Below are positions 1 through 8,366 of a stretch of 64,000 nucleotides of DNA, piece after piece. This DNA comes from Pseudomonas sp. TNT3. GTDB taxonomy: Bacteria; Pseudomonadota; Gammaproteobacteria; Pseudomonadales; Pseudomonadaceae. The translations under genes were made by a program, and so were the position numbers. The stretch lies in the NCBI RefSeq assembly GCF_010095445.2, contig NZ_WFGV02000015.1, positions 47,234 through 111,233 of the forward strand. Reading direction: 5' to 3'. Below the pieces are notes generated by a model. The model searched no databases and had not been told where the DNA came from. It saw nothing but the letters and a program-made list of their open reading frames with translations. Each line of letters starts with the position of its first letter. The stretch's first letter is position 1.

Positions 1-102
1 CCGATCCGATGCGCCGCAAAGAGTACAAACTCCCCGGCGCTTGTCTGGCCGCCCGTGATCGGCCTTGCGCTCACCGCAACTGACCTGATTAGGAGAATCA
101 TC

Positions 103-699
103 ATGGCTTTCGAATTGCCGCCGCTGCCCTACGCACACGATGCCCTGCAGCCGCACATTTCCAAGGAAACTCTGGAATACCACCACGACAAGCACCACAA
201 CACCTACGTCGTGAACCTGAACAACCTGGTGCCAGGCACCGAGTTCGAAGGCAAAACCCTGGAAGAAATCGTCAAATCTTCCTCGGGCGGTATCTTCAAC
301 AACGCCGCTCAAGTCTGGAACCACACCTTTTACTGGAACTGCCTGGCGCCAAACGCCGGCGGCCAACCAACCGGCGCACTGGCTGAAGCCATCAACACCG
401 CGTTCGGTTCGTTCGACAAGTTCAAGGAAGAGTTCAGCAAAACGTCCATCGGCACCTTCGGTTCCGGTTGGGGCTGGCTGGTGAAAAAGGCTGACGGTTC
501 CCTGGCCCTGGCCAGCACCATCGGCGCCGGCAACCCGCTGACCAACGGCGACACCCCGCTGCTGACCTGCGACGTCTGGGAACACGCCTACTACATCGAC
601 TACCGCAACGTTCGTCCGAAGTACGTCGAAGCGTTCTGGAACCTGGTCAACTGGAAATTCGTGGCTGAGCAGTTCGAAGGCAAAACCTTCACCGCTTAA
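103..699 (+). CDS. sodB: Iron superoxide dismutase SodB
   Basis: Cytoplasmic Fe-superoxide dismutase that converts superoxide to peroxide and oxygen. The 198-residue protein starts at the ATG at 103, preceded by AGGAGA at 91-96; a longer frame from 55 has no such site. Metal ligands are visible in the usual places: His27 in the YHHDKHH segment, His of WNHTFYW, and Asp/His of DVWEHAYY. The AAQVWNH segment carries the Gln typical of iron rather than manganese enzymes. A strong terminator follows directly, so it looks monocistronic. The next gene is bifA, as in P. aeruginosa (sodB-bifA, from memory). Confidence 0.97.
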   Translation: MAFELPPLPYAHDALQPHISKETLEYHHDKHHNTYVVNLNNLVPGTEFEGKTLEEIVKSSSGGIFNNAAQVWNHTFYWNCLAPNAGGQPTGALAEAINTAFGSFDKFKEEFSKTSIGTFGSGWGWLVKKADGSLALASTIGAGNPLTNGDTPLLTCDVWEHAYYIDYRNVRPKYVEAFWNLVNWKFVAEQFEGKTFTA

Positions 700-714
700 G
701 ATCGACACCAGTCA

Positions 715-745
715 AAAAAACCCGGCGTTTAGCCGGGTTTTTTTA
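715..745 (+). terminator. Rho-independent terminator of sodB
   Basis: A GC-rich stem (CCCGGC / GCCGGG, 721-736) with a 4-nt loop is followed by a run of eight T and preceded by a run of A. It lies 16 nt after the sodB stop. Confidence 0.93.
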
Positions 746-841
746 TGGAGTTCAAAAAAGTAAAAGCACGTCTATCAGGCACTAATGGTCGGCTTCCCGG
801 CCCCATCATCGAAACCCCACCCACACCAAACCATATCCCCA

Positions 842-880
842 CCGCCCCTGCCCCTGCCCTTGCCCTTGCCCTTGCCCTCC
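842..880. repeat. Short hexanucleotide repeat (CCTTGC/CCCTGC type)
   Basis: About six copies of a CC(C/T)TGC hexamer run in tandem between 842 and 879. They lie in non-coding sequence between sodB and bifA, so they are candidates for copy-number variation between strains. No function can be read from them. Confidence 0.75.
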
Positions 881-889
881 ACCACTCAA

Positions 890-1200
890 GGCCGAGCGTT
901 AGCTCGCCTAAACGCTTTTGATCTTGATCCGGCTTTTGATCCACCCGCCCCTTCGGGAGGCCGAGTGGAGGTGTTCATCTGGGGGTCAGGCGCGAAGCGC
1001 CGTGCGGCGAAGCCGCACACATCGAGAGGAGGTCGTCGCGAAGCAGACCGTAGGCGATGCCCCCAGATGGACACCGGAGCGAGGGAACACCGAGCTTTAG
1101 CGAGGTGCCGTACGCCGGGGCGAGCCTTTTTGGGTACTTTTTTGGCGTTTGAAAAAAGTGCCTCGCCGTAAGGGCGAAACCCTAAGCAGCCGTTACCGCA
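890..1200. repeat. Probable dispersed intergenic repeat element, non-coding
   Basis: This stretch has many short GC-rich self-complementary pieces (GCGCGAAGCGC, GTGCGGCGAAGCCGCAC) and ends in a T-rich run and a GGGCGAAACC segment. I recognise this kind of sequence from memory as a recurrent intergenic element of P. fluorescens-group genomes. The frames open on both strands here have arginine/proline-rich, family-less translations and no ribosome binding site, so I call no gene. Confidence 0.5.
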
Positions 1201-1213
1201 GCAATGGATATGT

Positions 1214-1570
1214 ACACCTGCAAAAAAAAGGTCGGCTGTCAGGCCGCCATCGCCAGCAGGCTAGCTCCCACAGGGATCGAGGTACACCTGCAAAAAAGGG
1301 TCGGCTGTCAGGCCGCCATCGCCAGCAGGCTAGCTCCCACAGGAGTCGGGGTACATCCGCAAAAAATGGGTCCGCTGTCAGGCCGCTCTCGCTGGCAAGC
1401 CAGCTCCCACAGGGGTCGGGGTACATCCGCAAAAAATGGGTCGGCTTTCAGGCCGCGATCGCTGGCAAGCCAGCTCCCACAGGGATCGGGGTACATCCGC
1501 TAAAGACTGGTCGGCTATCAGGCCGCCATCGCTGGCAAACCAGCTCCCACAGTGGATCGAGGCATATCCG
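1214..1570. repeat. Tandem array of five ~70-bp units built on a REP-like core
   Basis: Five consecutive units begin at 1214, 1284, 1353, 1423 and 1493 (lengths 69-70 bp), with the start of a sixth at about 1563. Each contains ACA(C/T)C(C/T)GCAAAAA, then TCGGCTGTCAGGCCGC, then a REP-like half (CGCTGGCAAGCCAGCTCCCAC). Units 1-2 carry GCCAGCAGGCTAGC and units 3-5 GCTGGCAAGCCAGC, so the array has diverged into two sub-types. Confidence 0.9.
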
Positions 1571-1859
1571 CAAGAAGCAGGTCCACCGCCAATTTCGCAC
1601 AATGAATCCAGCCGCTGCCCCCTTGCCCCAACGCCACACCCGTCTACCATCAAATCAAAGGAAAATAGTTCTCGCCCCCCCTCAAGTTCAGGGACCCGAC
1701 TACCGACACAGTACGAATAGGAAAAGACCTCAGACAACCGAAAATCGGCCAAGCTGCAGGCAAAATCTCCTGTGGATGAATGTCCCTTTGACTGACCTCA
1801 CCGGATTGCCAATACTCATGGCAACTTGATGCTACCCGCACGGAACAAGGAATAGCCTT
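1571..1859. other. Intergenic leader of bifA, no gene seen
   Basis: The 290 bp between the tandem array and bifA hold no credible gene, RNA or terminator. The bifA ribosome binding site (AAGG at 1847-1850) is at the right end. A promoter for bifA must lie here or inside the repeats, but I cannot pick a convincing -35/-10 pair. Confidence 0.4.
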
Positions 1860-3911
1860 TTGAAGCTGGAACTCAAGAACAGCTTGTCGATGAAGTTGCT
1901 CCGGGTCGTGCTCCTGTCGGCATTGATCGTCGGCGTAGTCTTGAGCTGCGCGCAGATCGTGTTCGATGCTTATAAAACACGCCAGGCCGTAGCCAATGAT
2001 GCCGAGCGCATTCTCGACATGTTTCGCGACCCTTCGACCCAGGCCGTCTACAGCCTGGACCGCGAAATGGGTATGCAGGTAATCGAAGGGCTGTTTCAGG
2101 ACGACGCCGTACGCCAGGCTTCCATCGGCCATCCCAACGAAGCCATGCTCGCGCAAAAGTCCCGTGACTTGCAGCAGTCCGACAGTCGCTGGCTGACCGA
2201 CCTGATCCTCGGCAAAGAACGCACCTTCACCACACAATTGGTGGGTCGCGGCCCGTACAGCGAATATTACGGCGACCTGAGCATCACCCTCGACACCGCC
2301 ACCTATGGCCAGGGGTTCATCGTCAGCTCGGTCATCATCTTTATCTCTGGCGTGCTACGCGCATTGGCCATGGGATTGGTGCTGTACCTGGTCTATCACT
2401 GGCTGCTGACCAAACCCCTGTCGCGAATCATCGAACACCTGACTGAAATCAACCCGGATCGCCCCAGCGCGCACAAGATCCCGCAACTAAAGGGTCACGA
2501 GAAAAACGAACTGGGTATCTGGATCAACACCGCCAATCAGTTGCTCGAGTCCATCGAGCGCAATACGCACCTGCGCCATGAAGCTGAGAACAGCTTGCTG
2601 CGCATGTCCCAGTACGACTTCCTCACCGGCTTGCCCAACCGCCAGCAACTTCAGCACCAACTGGACAAAATCCTGGTCGATGCCGGCAAACTGCAACGAC
2701 GGGTGGCAGTGCTGTGCGTCGGGCTCGATGACTTCAAAAGCATCAACGAACAATTCAGCTACCAGACCGGCGACCAACTGTTGCTCGCCCTGGCGGATCG
2801 CCTGCGGGGCCATAGCGGTCGACTCGGCGCCCTCGCCCGTCTTGGCGGCGATCAGTTCGCCCTGGTCCAGGCCGACATCGAACAGCCTTATGAAGCCGCT
2901 GAATTGGCCCAAAGTATTCTCGACGATCTGGAAGCGGCGTTTGCCCTCGATCACCAGGAAATTCGTTTGCGCGCCACCATCGGAATCACCCTGTTCCCCG
3001 AGGACGGCGACAGCACCGAGAAGTTGCTGCAAAAAGCCGAACAGACCATGACGCTGGCCAAGTCCCGCTCGCGCAATCGGTATCAGTTCTACATCGCCAG
3101 TGTCGACACCGAGATGCGCCGTCGTCGCGAACTGGAAAAAGACCTGCGCGACGCCCTGACCCGTGACCAGTTCTACCTCGTTTACCAACCACAGATCAGC
3201 TACCGGGAAAACCGTGTGGTGGGCGTCGAGGCGCTGATTCGCTGGCAACATCCCGAACATGGGCTGGTGCCGCCCGACCTGTTCATCCCGTTGGCCGAGC
3301 AGAACGGCACCATCATCGCCATTGGTGAATGGGTCCTGGATCAGGCCTGCAAGCAATTGCGCGAATGGCATGATCAGGGTTTCGCCGATTTGCGCATGGC
3401 GGTGAATCTGTCAACGGTGCAGTTGCACCATGCCGAGCTGCCGCGAGTGGTCAACAACCTGCTGCAAATGTACCGCCTGCCGCCACGCAGTCTGGAACTG
3501 GAAGTTACCGAAACCGGCCTGATGGAAGACATCAGTACCGCCGCCCAACACCTGCTGAGCCTGCGTCGCTCCGGTGCATTGATTGCGATTGATGACTTCG
3601 GCACCGGCTACTCCTCACTCAGCTATCTGAAAAGCCTGCCCCTGGACAAGATCAAGATCGACAAGAGCTTCGTTCAGGACCTGTTGGACGATGACGACGA
3701 TGCAACCATCGTCCGGGCGATCATCCAGCTGGGCAAAAGCCTGGGCATGCAGGTCATTGCCGAAGGCGTGGAAACCGCCGAGCAAGAGGCCTACATCATT
3801 TCCGAGGGGTGTCACGAGGGTCAGGGCTATTTCTACAGCAAGCCGCTGCCGGCCCGGGAACTGAGCGCCTACCTGAAGCAGGCGCAACGCAGTAATGCCG
3901 CTATTTTATGA
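1860..3911 (+). CDS. bifA: Membrane c-di-GMP phosphodiesterase BifA (GGDEF-EAL)
   Basis: Inner-membrane GGDEF-EAL protein of 683 residues that lowers c-di-GMP and so affects biofilm formation and swarming. There is an N-terminal membrane helix (about 12-32), a periplasmic segment, a second helix (about 155-180), a HAMP-like linker, then GGDEF and EAL domains. The GGDEF site is degenerate (GGDQF, about residues 329-333), as remembered for P. aeruginosa BifA, so cyclase activity is unlikely. The EAL signature (VEALIRW, about 456) and the DDFGTGYSS segment are intact. A TTG start is chosen because AAGG lies 9 nt upstream and the N-terminus then matches the family; an in-frame ATG at 1890 is the alternative. 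Gene order with sodB supports the name. Confidence 0.9.
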   Translation: MKLELKNSLSMKLLRVVLLSALIVGVVLSCAQIVFDAYKTRQAVANDAERILDMFRDPSTQAVYSLDREMGMQVIEGLFQDDAVRQASIGHPNEAMLAQKSRDLQQSDSRWLTDLILGKERTFTTQLVGRGPYSEYYGDLSITLDTATYGQGFIVSSVIIFISGVLRALAMGLVLYLVYHWLLTKPLSRIIEHLTEINPDRPSAHKIPQLKGHEKNELGIWINTANQLLESIERNTHLRHEAENSLLRMSQYDFLTGLPNRQQLQHQLDKILVDAGKLQRRVAVLCVGLDDFKSINEQFSYQTGDQLLLALADRLRGHSGRLGALARLGGDQFALVQADIEQPYEAAELAQSILDDLEAAFALDHQEIRLRATIGITLFPEDGDSTEKLLQKAEQTMTLAKSRSRNRYQFYIASVDTEMRRRRELEKDLRDALTRDQFYLVYQPQISYRENRVVGVEALIRWQHPEHGLVPPDLFIPLAEQNGTIIAIGEWVLDQACKQLREWHDQGFADLRMAVNLSTVQLHHAELPRVVNNLLQMYRLPPRSLELEVTETGLMEDISTAAQHLLSLRRSGALIAIDDFGTGYSSLSYLKSLPLDKIKIDKSFVQDLLDDDDDATIVRAIIQLGKSLGMQVIAEGVETAEQEAYIISEGCHEGQGYFYSKPLPARELSAYLKQAQRSNAAIL

Positions 3912-3924
3912 ACGAAGCATTCCC

Positions 3925-4060
3925 CTGTAGCAGCTGGCGAAGCCTGCGTCCGGCTGCGCAGCAGTCGCTCTACCTGACACCGAAGTTTGCCTGGATCACC
4001 GAGGCACCCGATTTCACGACGGCTTCGACGCCGAACGCAGGCTGCGCCAGCTGCTGCAGG
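3925..4060. repeat. REP-type inverted repeat pair
   Basis: Two oppositely oriented copies of a GTAGCAGCTGGCGAAGCCTGCG-like element (3925-3949 and 4035-4060) are separated by about 85 bp. They lie downstream of bifA and may serve as an mRNA 3' end structure. Confidence 0.75.
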
Positions 4061-4118
4061 TTTTGTATCGCCTGACCTGTCTGTGAATAAGAAATATTTC
4101 CACCTACAACCCTTTACA

Positions 4119-4143
4119 CATAATGCGAAAGATTTGCATTATG
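4119..4143 (+). promoter_or_regulatory. Candidate Fur box before the imelysin operon
   Basis: A perfect dyad, CATAATGC and GCATTATG, flanks a 9-nt AT-rich spacer (GAAAGATTT). It resembles pseudomonad Fur boxes of the AATGCGAAT...ATTCGCATT kind. It lies about 60 bp before the icmP start and is the only strong dyad there. Iron regulation of imelysin/IcmP operons is known in the genus; binding here is inferred. Confidence 0.7.
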
Positions 4144-4201
4144 TCGCAGCTTTGCGCGCTGACAGCGCCATTCCACCCCCTCTCGAAGCAGGATGTTCGC
4201 C

Positions 4202-5557
4202 ATGATTCGTATGCCTCTGGCTACCGCCAGTCTGTTGGCCATCGCTATTTCCCTCGCCGGTTGTGGCGAAGGCAAAGACAAGAACGCCGCGGCACCAGCG
4301 CCGACTCCAGCCGCCAGCACCACCGCTCCAGCCGCCCCGGCTGCTGCACCTGCCGCTGCCGGTAAAGTCGACGAAGCCGCCGCCAAAGCCGTTGTCGCCC
4401 ATTACGCCGACATGGTTTTCGCCGTTTACAGCGATGCCGAATCTACTGCGAAAACCCTGCAAACCGCCGTCGACGCCTTCCTCGCCAAACCGAACGCCGA
4501 CACCCTGAAAGCCGCCAAGGCGGCCTGGGTCGCCGCTCGCGTTCCGTACCTGCAGAGCGAAGTCTTCCGCTTCGGCAACACCATCATCGACGACTGGGAG
4601 GGTCAGGTGAATGCCTGGCCACTGGACGAAGGCCTGATCGACTACGTCGACAAATCCTACGAACACGCACTGGGTAACCCGGGCGCGACGGCCAACATCA
4701 TCGCCAACACCGAAGTTCAGGTCGGCGAAGACAAGATCGACGTGAAGGACATCACCCCGGAAAAACTCGCCAGCCTGAACGAGCTGGGCGGTTCCGAGGC
4801 CAACGTTGCTACCGGCTACCACGCGATCGAATTCCTGCTGTGGGGCCAGGACCTGAACGGCACCGGCCCTGGCGCGGGCAATCGTCCAGCGTCCGACTAC
4901 CTGGAAGGCGCCGGCGCTACTGGCGGCCACAACGACCGTCGTCGTGCCTACCTGAAGTCCGTGACCCAACTGCTGGTCAGCGACCTGGAAGAAATGGTCG
5001 GCAACTGGAAGCCGAACGTGGCCGACAACTACCGCGCCACGCTGGAAGCCGAACCGGGTGAATCCGGCCTGCGCAAAATGCTGTTCGGCATGGGCAGCCT
5101 GTCCCTGGGCGAACTGGCGGGCGAGCGCATGAAGGTTTCCCTGGAAGCCAACTCCCCGGAAGACGAACACGACTGCTTCAGCGACAACACGCACAATTCC
5201 CAGTTCTACGATGCCAAAGGCATTCGTAACGTGTACCTGGGCGAATACACCCGCACGGACGGCACCAAAATGACTGGCGCAAGCCTGTCGTCCCTGGTGG
5301 CCAAAGCCGACCCGGCCGCCGACACCGCGTTGAAAGCCGACCTGGCCGCGACCGAAGCGAAAATGCAGGTCATCGTTGATCACGCCAACAAAGGTGAGCA
5401 CTACGACCAACTGATCGCTGCCGGCAACACCGCTGGCAACCAGATCGTCCGCGACGCCATCGCTTCGCTGGTCAAGCAGACCGGTTCGATCGAAGCCGCC
5501 GCTGGCAAACTGGGCATCGGCGACCTGAACCCGGACAACGCTGATCACGAGTTCTGA
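4202..5557 (+). CDS. icmP: Imelysin-family lipoprotein (IcmP-like)
   Basis: Predicted lipoprotein of 451 residues in the imelysin (M75, EfeO-related) family, thought to take part in iron acquisition; the P. aeruginosa member was described as an insulin-cleaving metalloproteinase. The N-terminus is a lipoprotein signal with lipobox LAGC, followed by an Ala/Pro-rich linker (about 25-55). The family GxHxxE signature is present as GYHAIEF (about 205-211). A second ATG 9 nt earlier (4193) is possible; I choose 4202 because AGCAGGA is then well spaced. It is the first gene of a four-gene operon, behind a Fur-like palindrome and before its own terminator, so the downstream genes may be expressed less. 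Confidence 0.87.
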   Translation: MIRMPLATASLLAIAISLAGCGEGKDKNAAAPAPTPAASTTAPAAPAAAPAAAGKVDEAAAKAVVAHYADMVFAVYSDAESTAKTLQTAVDAFLAKPNADTLKAAKAAWVAARVPYLQSEVFRFGNTIIDDWEGQVNAWPLDEGLIDYVDKSYEHALGNPGATANIIANTEVQVGEDKIDVKDITPEKLASLNELGGSEANVATGYHAIEFLLWGQDLNGTGPGAGNRPASDYLEGAGATGGHNDRRRAYLKSVTQLLVSDLEEMVGNWKPNVADNYRATLEAEPGESGLRKMLFGMGSLSLGELAGERMKVSLEANSPEDEHDCFSDNTHNSQFYDAKGIRNVYLGEYTRTDGTKMTGASLSSLVAKADPAADTALKADLAATEAKMQVIVDHANKGEHYDQLIAAGNTAGNQIVRDAIASLVKQTGSIEAAAGKLGIGDLNPDNADHEF

Positions 5558-5576
5558 TCAACGCTGACTGAACAGA

Positions 5577-5602
5577 AAGGCGACCTCCGGGTCGCCTTTT
5601 TC
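5577..5602 (+). terminator. Terminator after icmP
   Basis: A hairpin (AGGCGACC / GGTCGCCT, 3-nt loop) is followed by TTTTTC. It lies between icmP and the next three genes and may partly uncouple them. Confidence 0.85.
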
Positions 5603-5632
5603 TTGCCTGATTTTTGCGTGACGCTGATGGCC

Positions 5633-5724
5633 CCATCGCTGGCAAGCCAGCTCCCACAGATTCGTCGGCGCTCGCAAAACCGGGCACACCACAATCCCTG
5701 TGGGAGCTGGCTTGCCAGCGATGG
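5633..5724. repeat. REP inverted pair
   Basis: Two inverted copies of an ATCGCTGGCAAGCCAGCTCC element (5633-5659, 5698-5724) lie between icmP and the di-heme protein gene. Confidence 0.85.
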
Positions 5725-5846
5725 CGGCGCCTCGGTCTCACATGAAAACCATGCCCCACATCAACCAAACGATAATTCCTCTTATTCAATCTCCCGTGCC
5801 CTGTTAGACTTTGCGCCCTTGTTTTGCTCGTCTTGCAGGATGTCTG

Positions 5847-7274
5847 ATGCCCTCGCTGCTTCTTCGCTTGTCCGCACTGTTTCTGGCCCTGGGCCTGAGT
5901 GCCTGCGATGACGCCCCGCGTTTTACCAAGGCCGAACCCGGTGAAGCCCGGTCCGGTGGCAGCACGACCGTGCGCAAGACCGATCAGAATTCCTTTTCCC
6001 TGCCGTCCGCCAATCTGCCGCCCTCCCGGCGGGTGGATTTCAGCGTCGGCAACAGCTTCTTCCGCAATCCCTGGGTGATCGCCCCCTCGACCACCACCGC
6101 GCGGGATGGCCTCGGCCCGTTGTTCAACACCAACGCCTGCCAGAACTGTCACATCAAGGACGGCCGCGGTCATCCGCCTGCGCCCGGCGCGTCGAATGCC
6201 GTTTCAATGCTTGTACGGCTGTCGATTCCCGATGCACCGGCGTTTGCCAACGTCATCGAGCAACTGGGGGTGGTTCCCGAGCCCGTCTATGGCGGGCAGT
6301 TCCAGGACATGTCAGTGCCCGGCGTGGTCCCGGAAGGCAAGGTGCGTGTCGACTACACGCCGGTGCCGATTCGCTTCAAGGACGGCACCGAAATCGAGTT
6401 GCAAAAGCCGACCCTGCAGATCACTCAGCTCGGCTATGGCCCGATGCACCCCGACACGCGTTTTTCCGCACGCGTTGCCCCGCCGATGATTGGCCTGGGA
6501 CTGCTGGAAGCCATTCCCGAATCGGCAATCCTGGCCAATGCCGAGGCTCAGGCGAAAGACAACAAAGGCGTCAGCGGACGTCCAAACCAGGTCTGGGATG
6601 ACGCCCAACAGAAAACCGTCCTTGGCCGATTTGGCTGGAAAGCCGGCCAACCGAACCTCAATCAACAAAATGTTCACGCGTTTTCTGGTGACATGGGCCT
6701 CACGACCAGCTTGAGGCCGATTGATGACTGCACCGACACGCAAACCGCTTGCAAGCAGGCCCCCAACGGCAACGGTCCCGATGGCGAACCGGAAGTCAGC
6801 GACAATATTTTGCGCCTGGTGCTGTTCTACAGCCGCAACCTGGCCGTACCAGCGCGCCGCGATGTCGGCGCGCCCGAAGTGCTGGCCGGCAAGACCCTGT
6901 TTTTCCAGGCCGGCTGCCAGTCCTGTCACACGCCCAAATACACCACTGCCGCCAATGCCGCGGAACCTGAGCTGGCCAATCAAGTGATTCGCCCGTACAG
7001 CGATCTGCTGCTGCATGACATGGGCGAAGGTCTGGCCGATAACCGTACCGAATTCCAGGCCAGTGGCCGCGAATGGCGTACGCCACCATTGTGGGGCATG
7101 GGCCTGACGCAGGCGGTCAGTGGACACACCCGGTTTTTGCATGACGGCCGCGCCCGTAATGCGCTCGAGGCCGTGCTCTGGCATGGCGGCGAGGCGACAG
7201 CGGCGCAGCAACAGGTTTTGTCTTTCAATGCCGAGCAGCGCGCCGCGTTGCTGGCATTTTTGAATTCCCTTTAA
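5847..7274 (+). CDS. Di-heme c-type oxidoreductase lipoprotein (DUF1111 / thiol oxidoreductase-like)
   Basis: Exported c-type cytochrome of 475 residues with two heme-binding motifs, CQNCH (about 98-102) and CQSCH (about 357-361). The N-terminus is a lipoprotein signal with lipobox LSAC at Cys20. The family accompanies imelysins in many proteobacteria; its substrate is not established, and a role in iron redox chemistry during uptake is an inference. The ATG at 5847 is chosen because GCAGGA lies 6 nt upstream and the product then begins directly with the signal peptide; the frame extends upstream to 5811 without such a site. The next gene starts 27 bp later. Confidence 0.88.
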   Translation: MPSLLLRLSALFLALGLSACDDAPRFTKAEPGEARSGGSTTVRKTDQNSFSLPSANLPPSRRVDFSVGNSFFRNPWVIAPSTTTARDGLGPLFNTNACQNCHIKDGRGHPPAPGASNAVSMLVRLSIPDAPAFANVIEQLGVVPEPVYGGQFQDMSVPGVVPEGKVRVDYTPVPIRFKDGTEIELQKPTLQITQLGYGPMHPDTRFSARVAPPMIGLGLLEAIPESAILANAEAQAKDNKGVSGRPNQVWDDAQQKTVLGRFGWKAGQPNLNQQNVHAFSGDMGLTTSLRPIDDCTDTQTACKQAPNGNGPDGEPEVSDNILRLVLFYSRNLAVPARRDVGAPEVLAGKTLFFQAGCQSCHTPKYTTAANAAEPELANQVIRPYSDLLLHDMGEGLADNRTEFQASGREWRTPPLWGMGLTQAVSGHTRFLHDGRARNALEAVLWHGGEATAAQQQVLSFNAEQRAALLAFLNSL

Positions 7275-7301
7275 TACGCGTTCAATCAGCGGGAGCCCTA
7301 C

Positions 7302-8366
7302 ATGTTCCGTCCAAAATTGCTATTTACCAGCCTTGCCGCACTCGCCTTGGGCGCGTGTTCGCCACAGGATCCGCAAGCGGTCACGTCGGCGGCCATCGCC
7401 AAATCCGTGATCCTGCCGACCTACACTCGCTGGGTTGAAGCCGACCGCCAACTGGCCGTCAGTGCGCTCGCCTATTGCGAAGGCAAGCAAGACCTCGACA
7501 CCGCTCGCGCCGACTTCCTGCACGCGCAGAAAGCCTGGGCCGAACTGCAACCGCTGTTGATCGGTCCGCTGGCCGAGGGCAACCGGGCGTGGCAAGTGCA
7601 GTTCTGGCCAGACAAGAAAAACCTCGTCGGCCGTCAGGTCGAGCAACTGGTCACTGCGCAACCGCAGATTGACGCCGCTGCCCTGGCCAAGTCGAGTGTT
7701 GTGGTTCAAGGGCTTTCGGCCTACGAATACATCCTGTTCGACAGCAAGCCCGACGTCGCCAGCGACGCGCAAAAAGCCAAGTACTGCCCATTGCTCAAAG
7801 CGATCGGCGAGCACCAGAAACTGTTGGCCGAAGACATTCTGAAAAGCTGGAACAACACCGACGGCATGCTCGCGCAGATGAGCAAGTTCCCGAACCAGCG
7901 CTACGCCGATTCTCACGAAGCCATCGCCGATTTGCTGCGCGTGCAGGTGACCGCCCTCGACTCCCTGAAGAAAAAACTCGGCACCCCGATGGGCCGTCAG
8001 AGCAAAGGCGTGCCGCAACCGTTCCAGGCTGATGCATGGCGCAGCCAATCGTCGCTGACAGGCCTCGAAGCCAGCCTCGCCGCCGCCAAATCCGTGTGGG
8101 AAGGTGTGGACAACAAAGGCCTGCGTGGCCTGTTGCCAAGCGATCAGAAGCCCTTGGCCGACAAGATCGACGCTGCCTACGCGGCGTCCCTGAAACTGTT
8201 TGCCAGCAACCAGCGCTCGCTGACAGAAATGCTCAATGACGATGCCGGCCGCCAGCAACTCAACGATATCTACGACAGCCTCAACGTCGTCCACCGCCTG
8301 CACGAAGGCGAACTGGCCAAGGCGCTGGGCATTCAACTGGGCTTCAACGCCAACGACGGTGACTGA
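7302..8366 (+). CDS. Second imelysin-family lipoprotein
   Basis: Imelysin-like lipoprotein of 354 residues with lipobox LGAC near residue 19. It is a shorter paralogue of the operon's first gene. Where that protein has GYHAIEF, this one has GLSAYEY (about 137-143), so the His of the GxHxxE metal motif is replaced by Ser. If metal is bound, the ligands differ. The stop overlaps the next start by one base, showing translational coupling. The order imelysin, di-heme protein, imelysin, DUF1513 protein matches the remembered P. aeruginosa PA4370-PA4373 block. Confidence 0.85.
   Translation: MFRPKLLFTSLAALALGACSPQDPQAVTSAAIAKSVILPTYTRWVEADRQLAVSALAYCEGKQDLDTARADFLHAQKAWAELQPLLIGPLAEGNRAWQVQFWPDKKNLVGRQVEQLVTAQPQIDAAALAKSSVVVQGLSAYEYILFDSKPDVASDAQKAKYCPLLKAIGEHQKLLAEDILKSWNNTDGMLAQMSKFPNQRYADSHEAIADLLRVQVTALDSLKKKLGTPMGRQSKGVPQPFQADAWRSQSSLTGLEASLAAAKSVWEGVDNKGLRGLLPSDQKPLADKIDAAYAASLKLFASNQRSLTEMLNDDAGRQQLNDIYDSLNVVHRLHEGELAKALGIQLGFNANDGD

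Noticed and set aside
1..102. A gene at the left edge before sodB
   Set aside because: Only 102 bp are present; no frame with recognisable sequence can be assigned, so nothing is called.
1214..1570. CRISPR array
   Set aside because: The repeats are contiguous 70-bp tandem copies without unique spacers, and no cas genes are present.
1149..1829. Frames through the 70-bp tandem repeats
   Set aside because: The repeat proteins arise because 69-70 bp units are read through in several frames on both strands; there is no start signal, and unit lengths not divisible by 3 shift the frame.
4139..5548. 469-residue minus-strand frame opposite icmP
   Set aside because: Antisense shadow of a high-GC gene; Val/Gly/Phe-rich, no ribosome binding site, no family.
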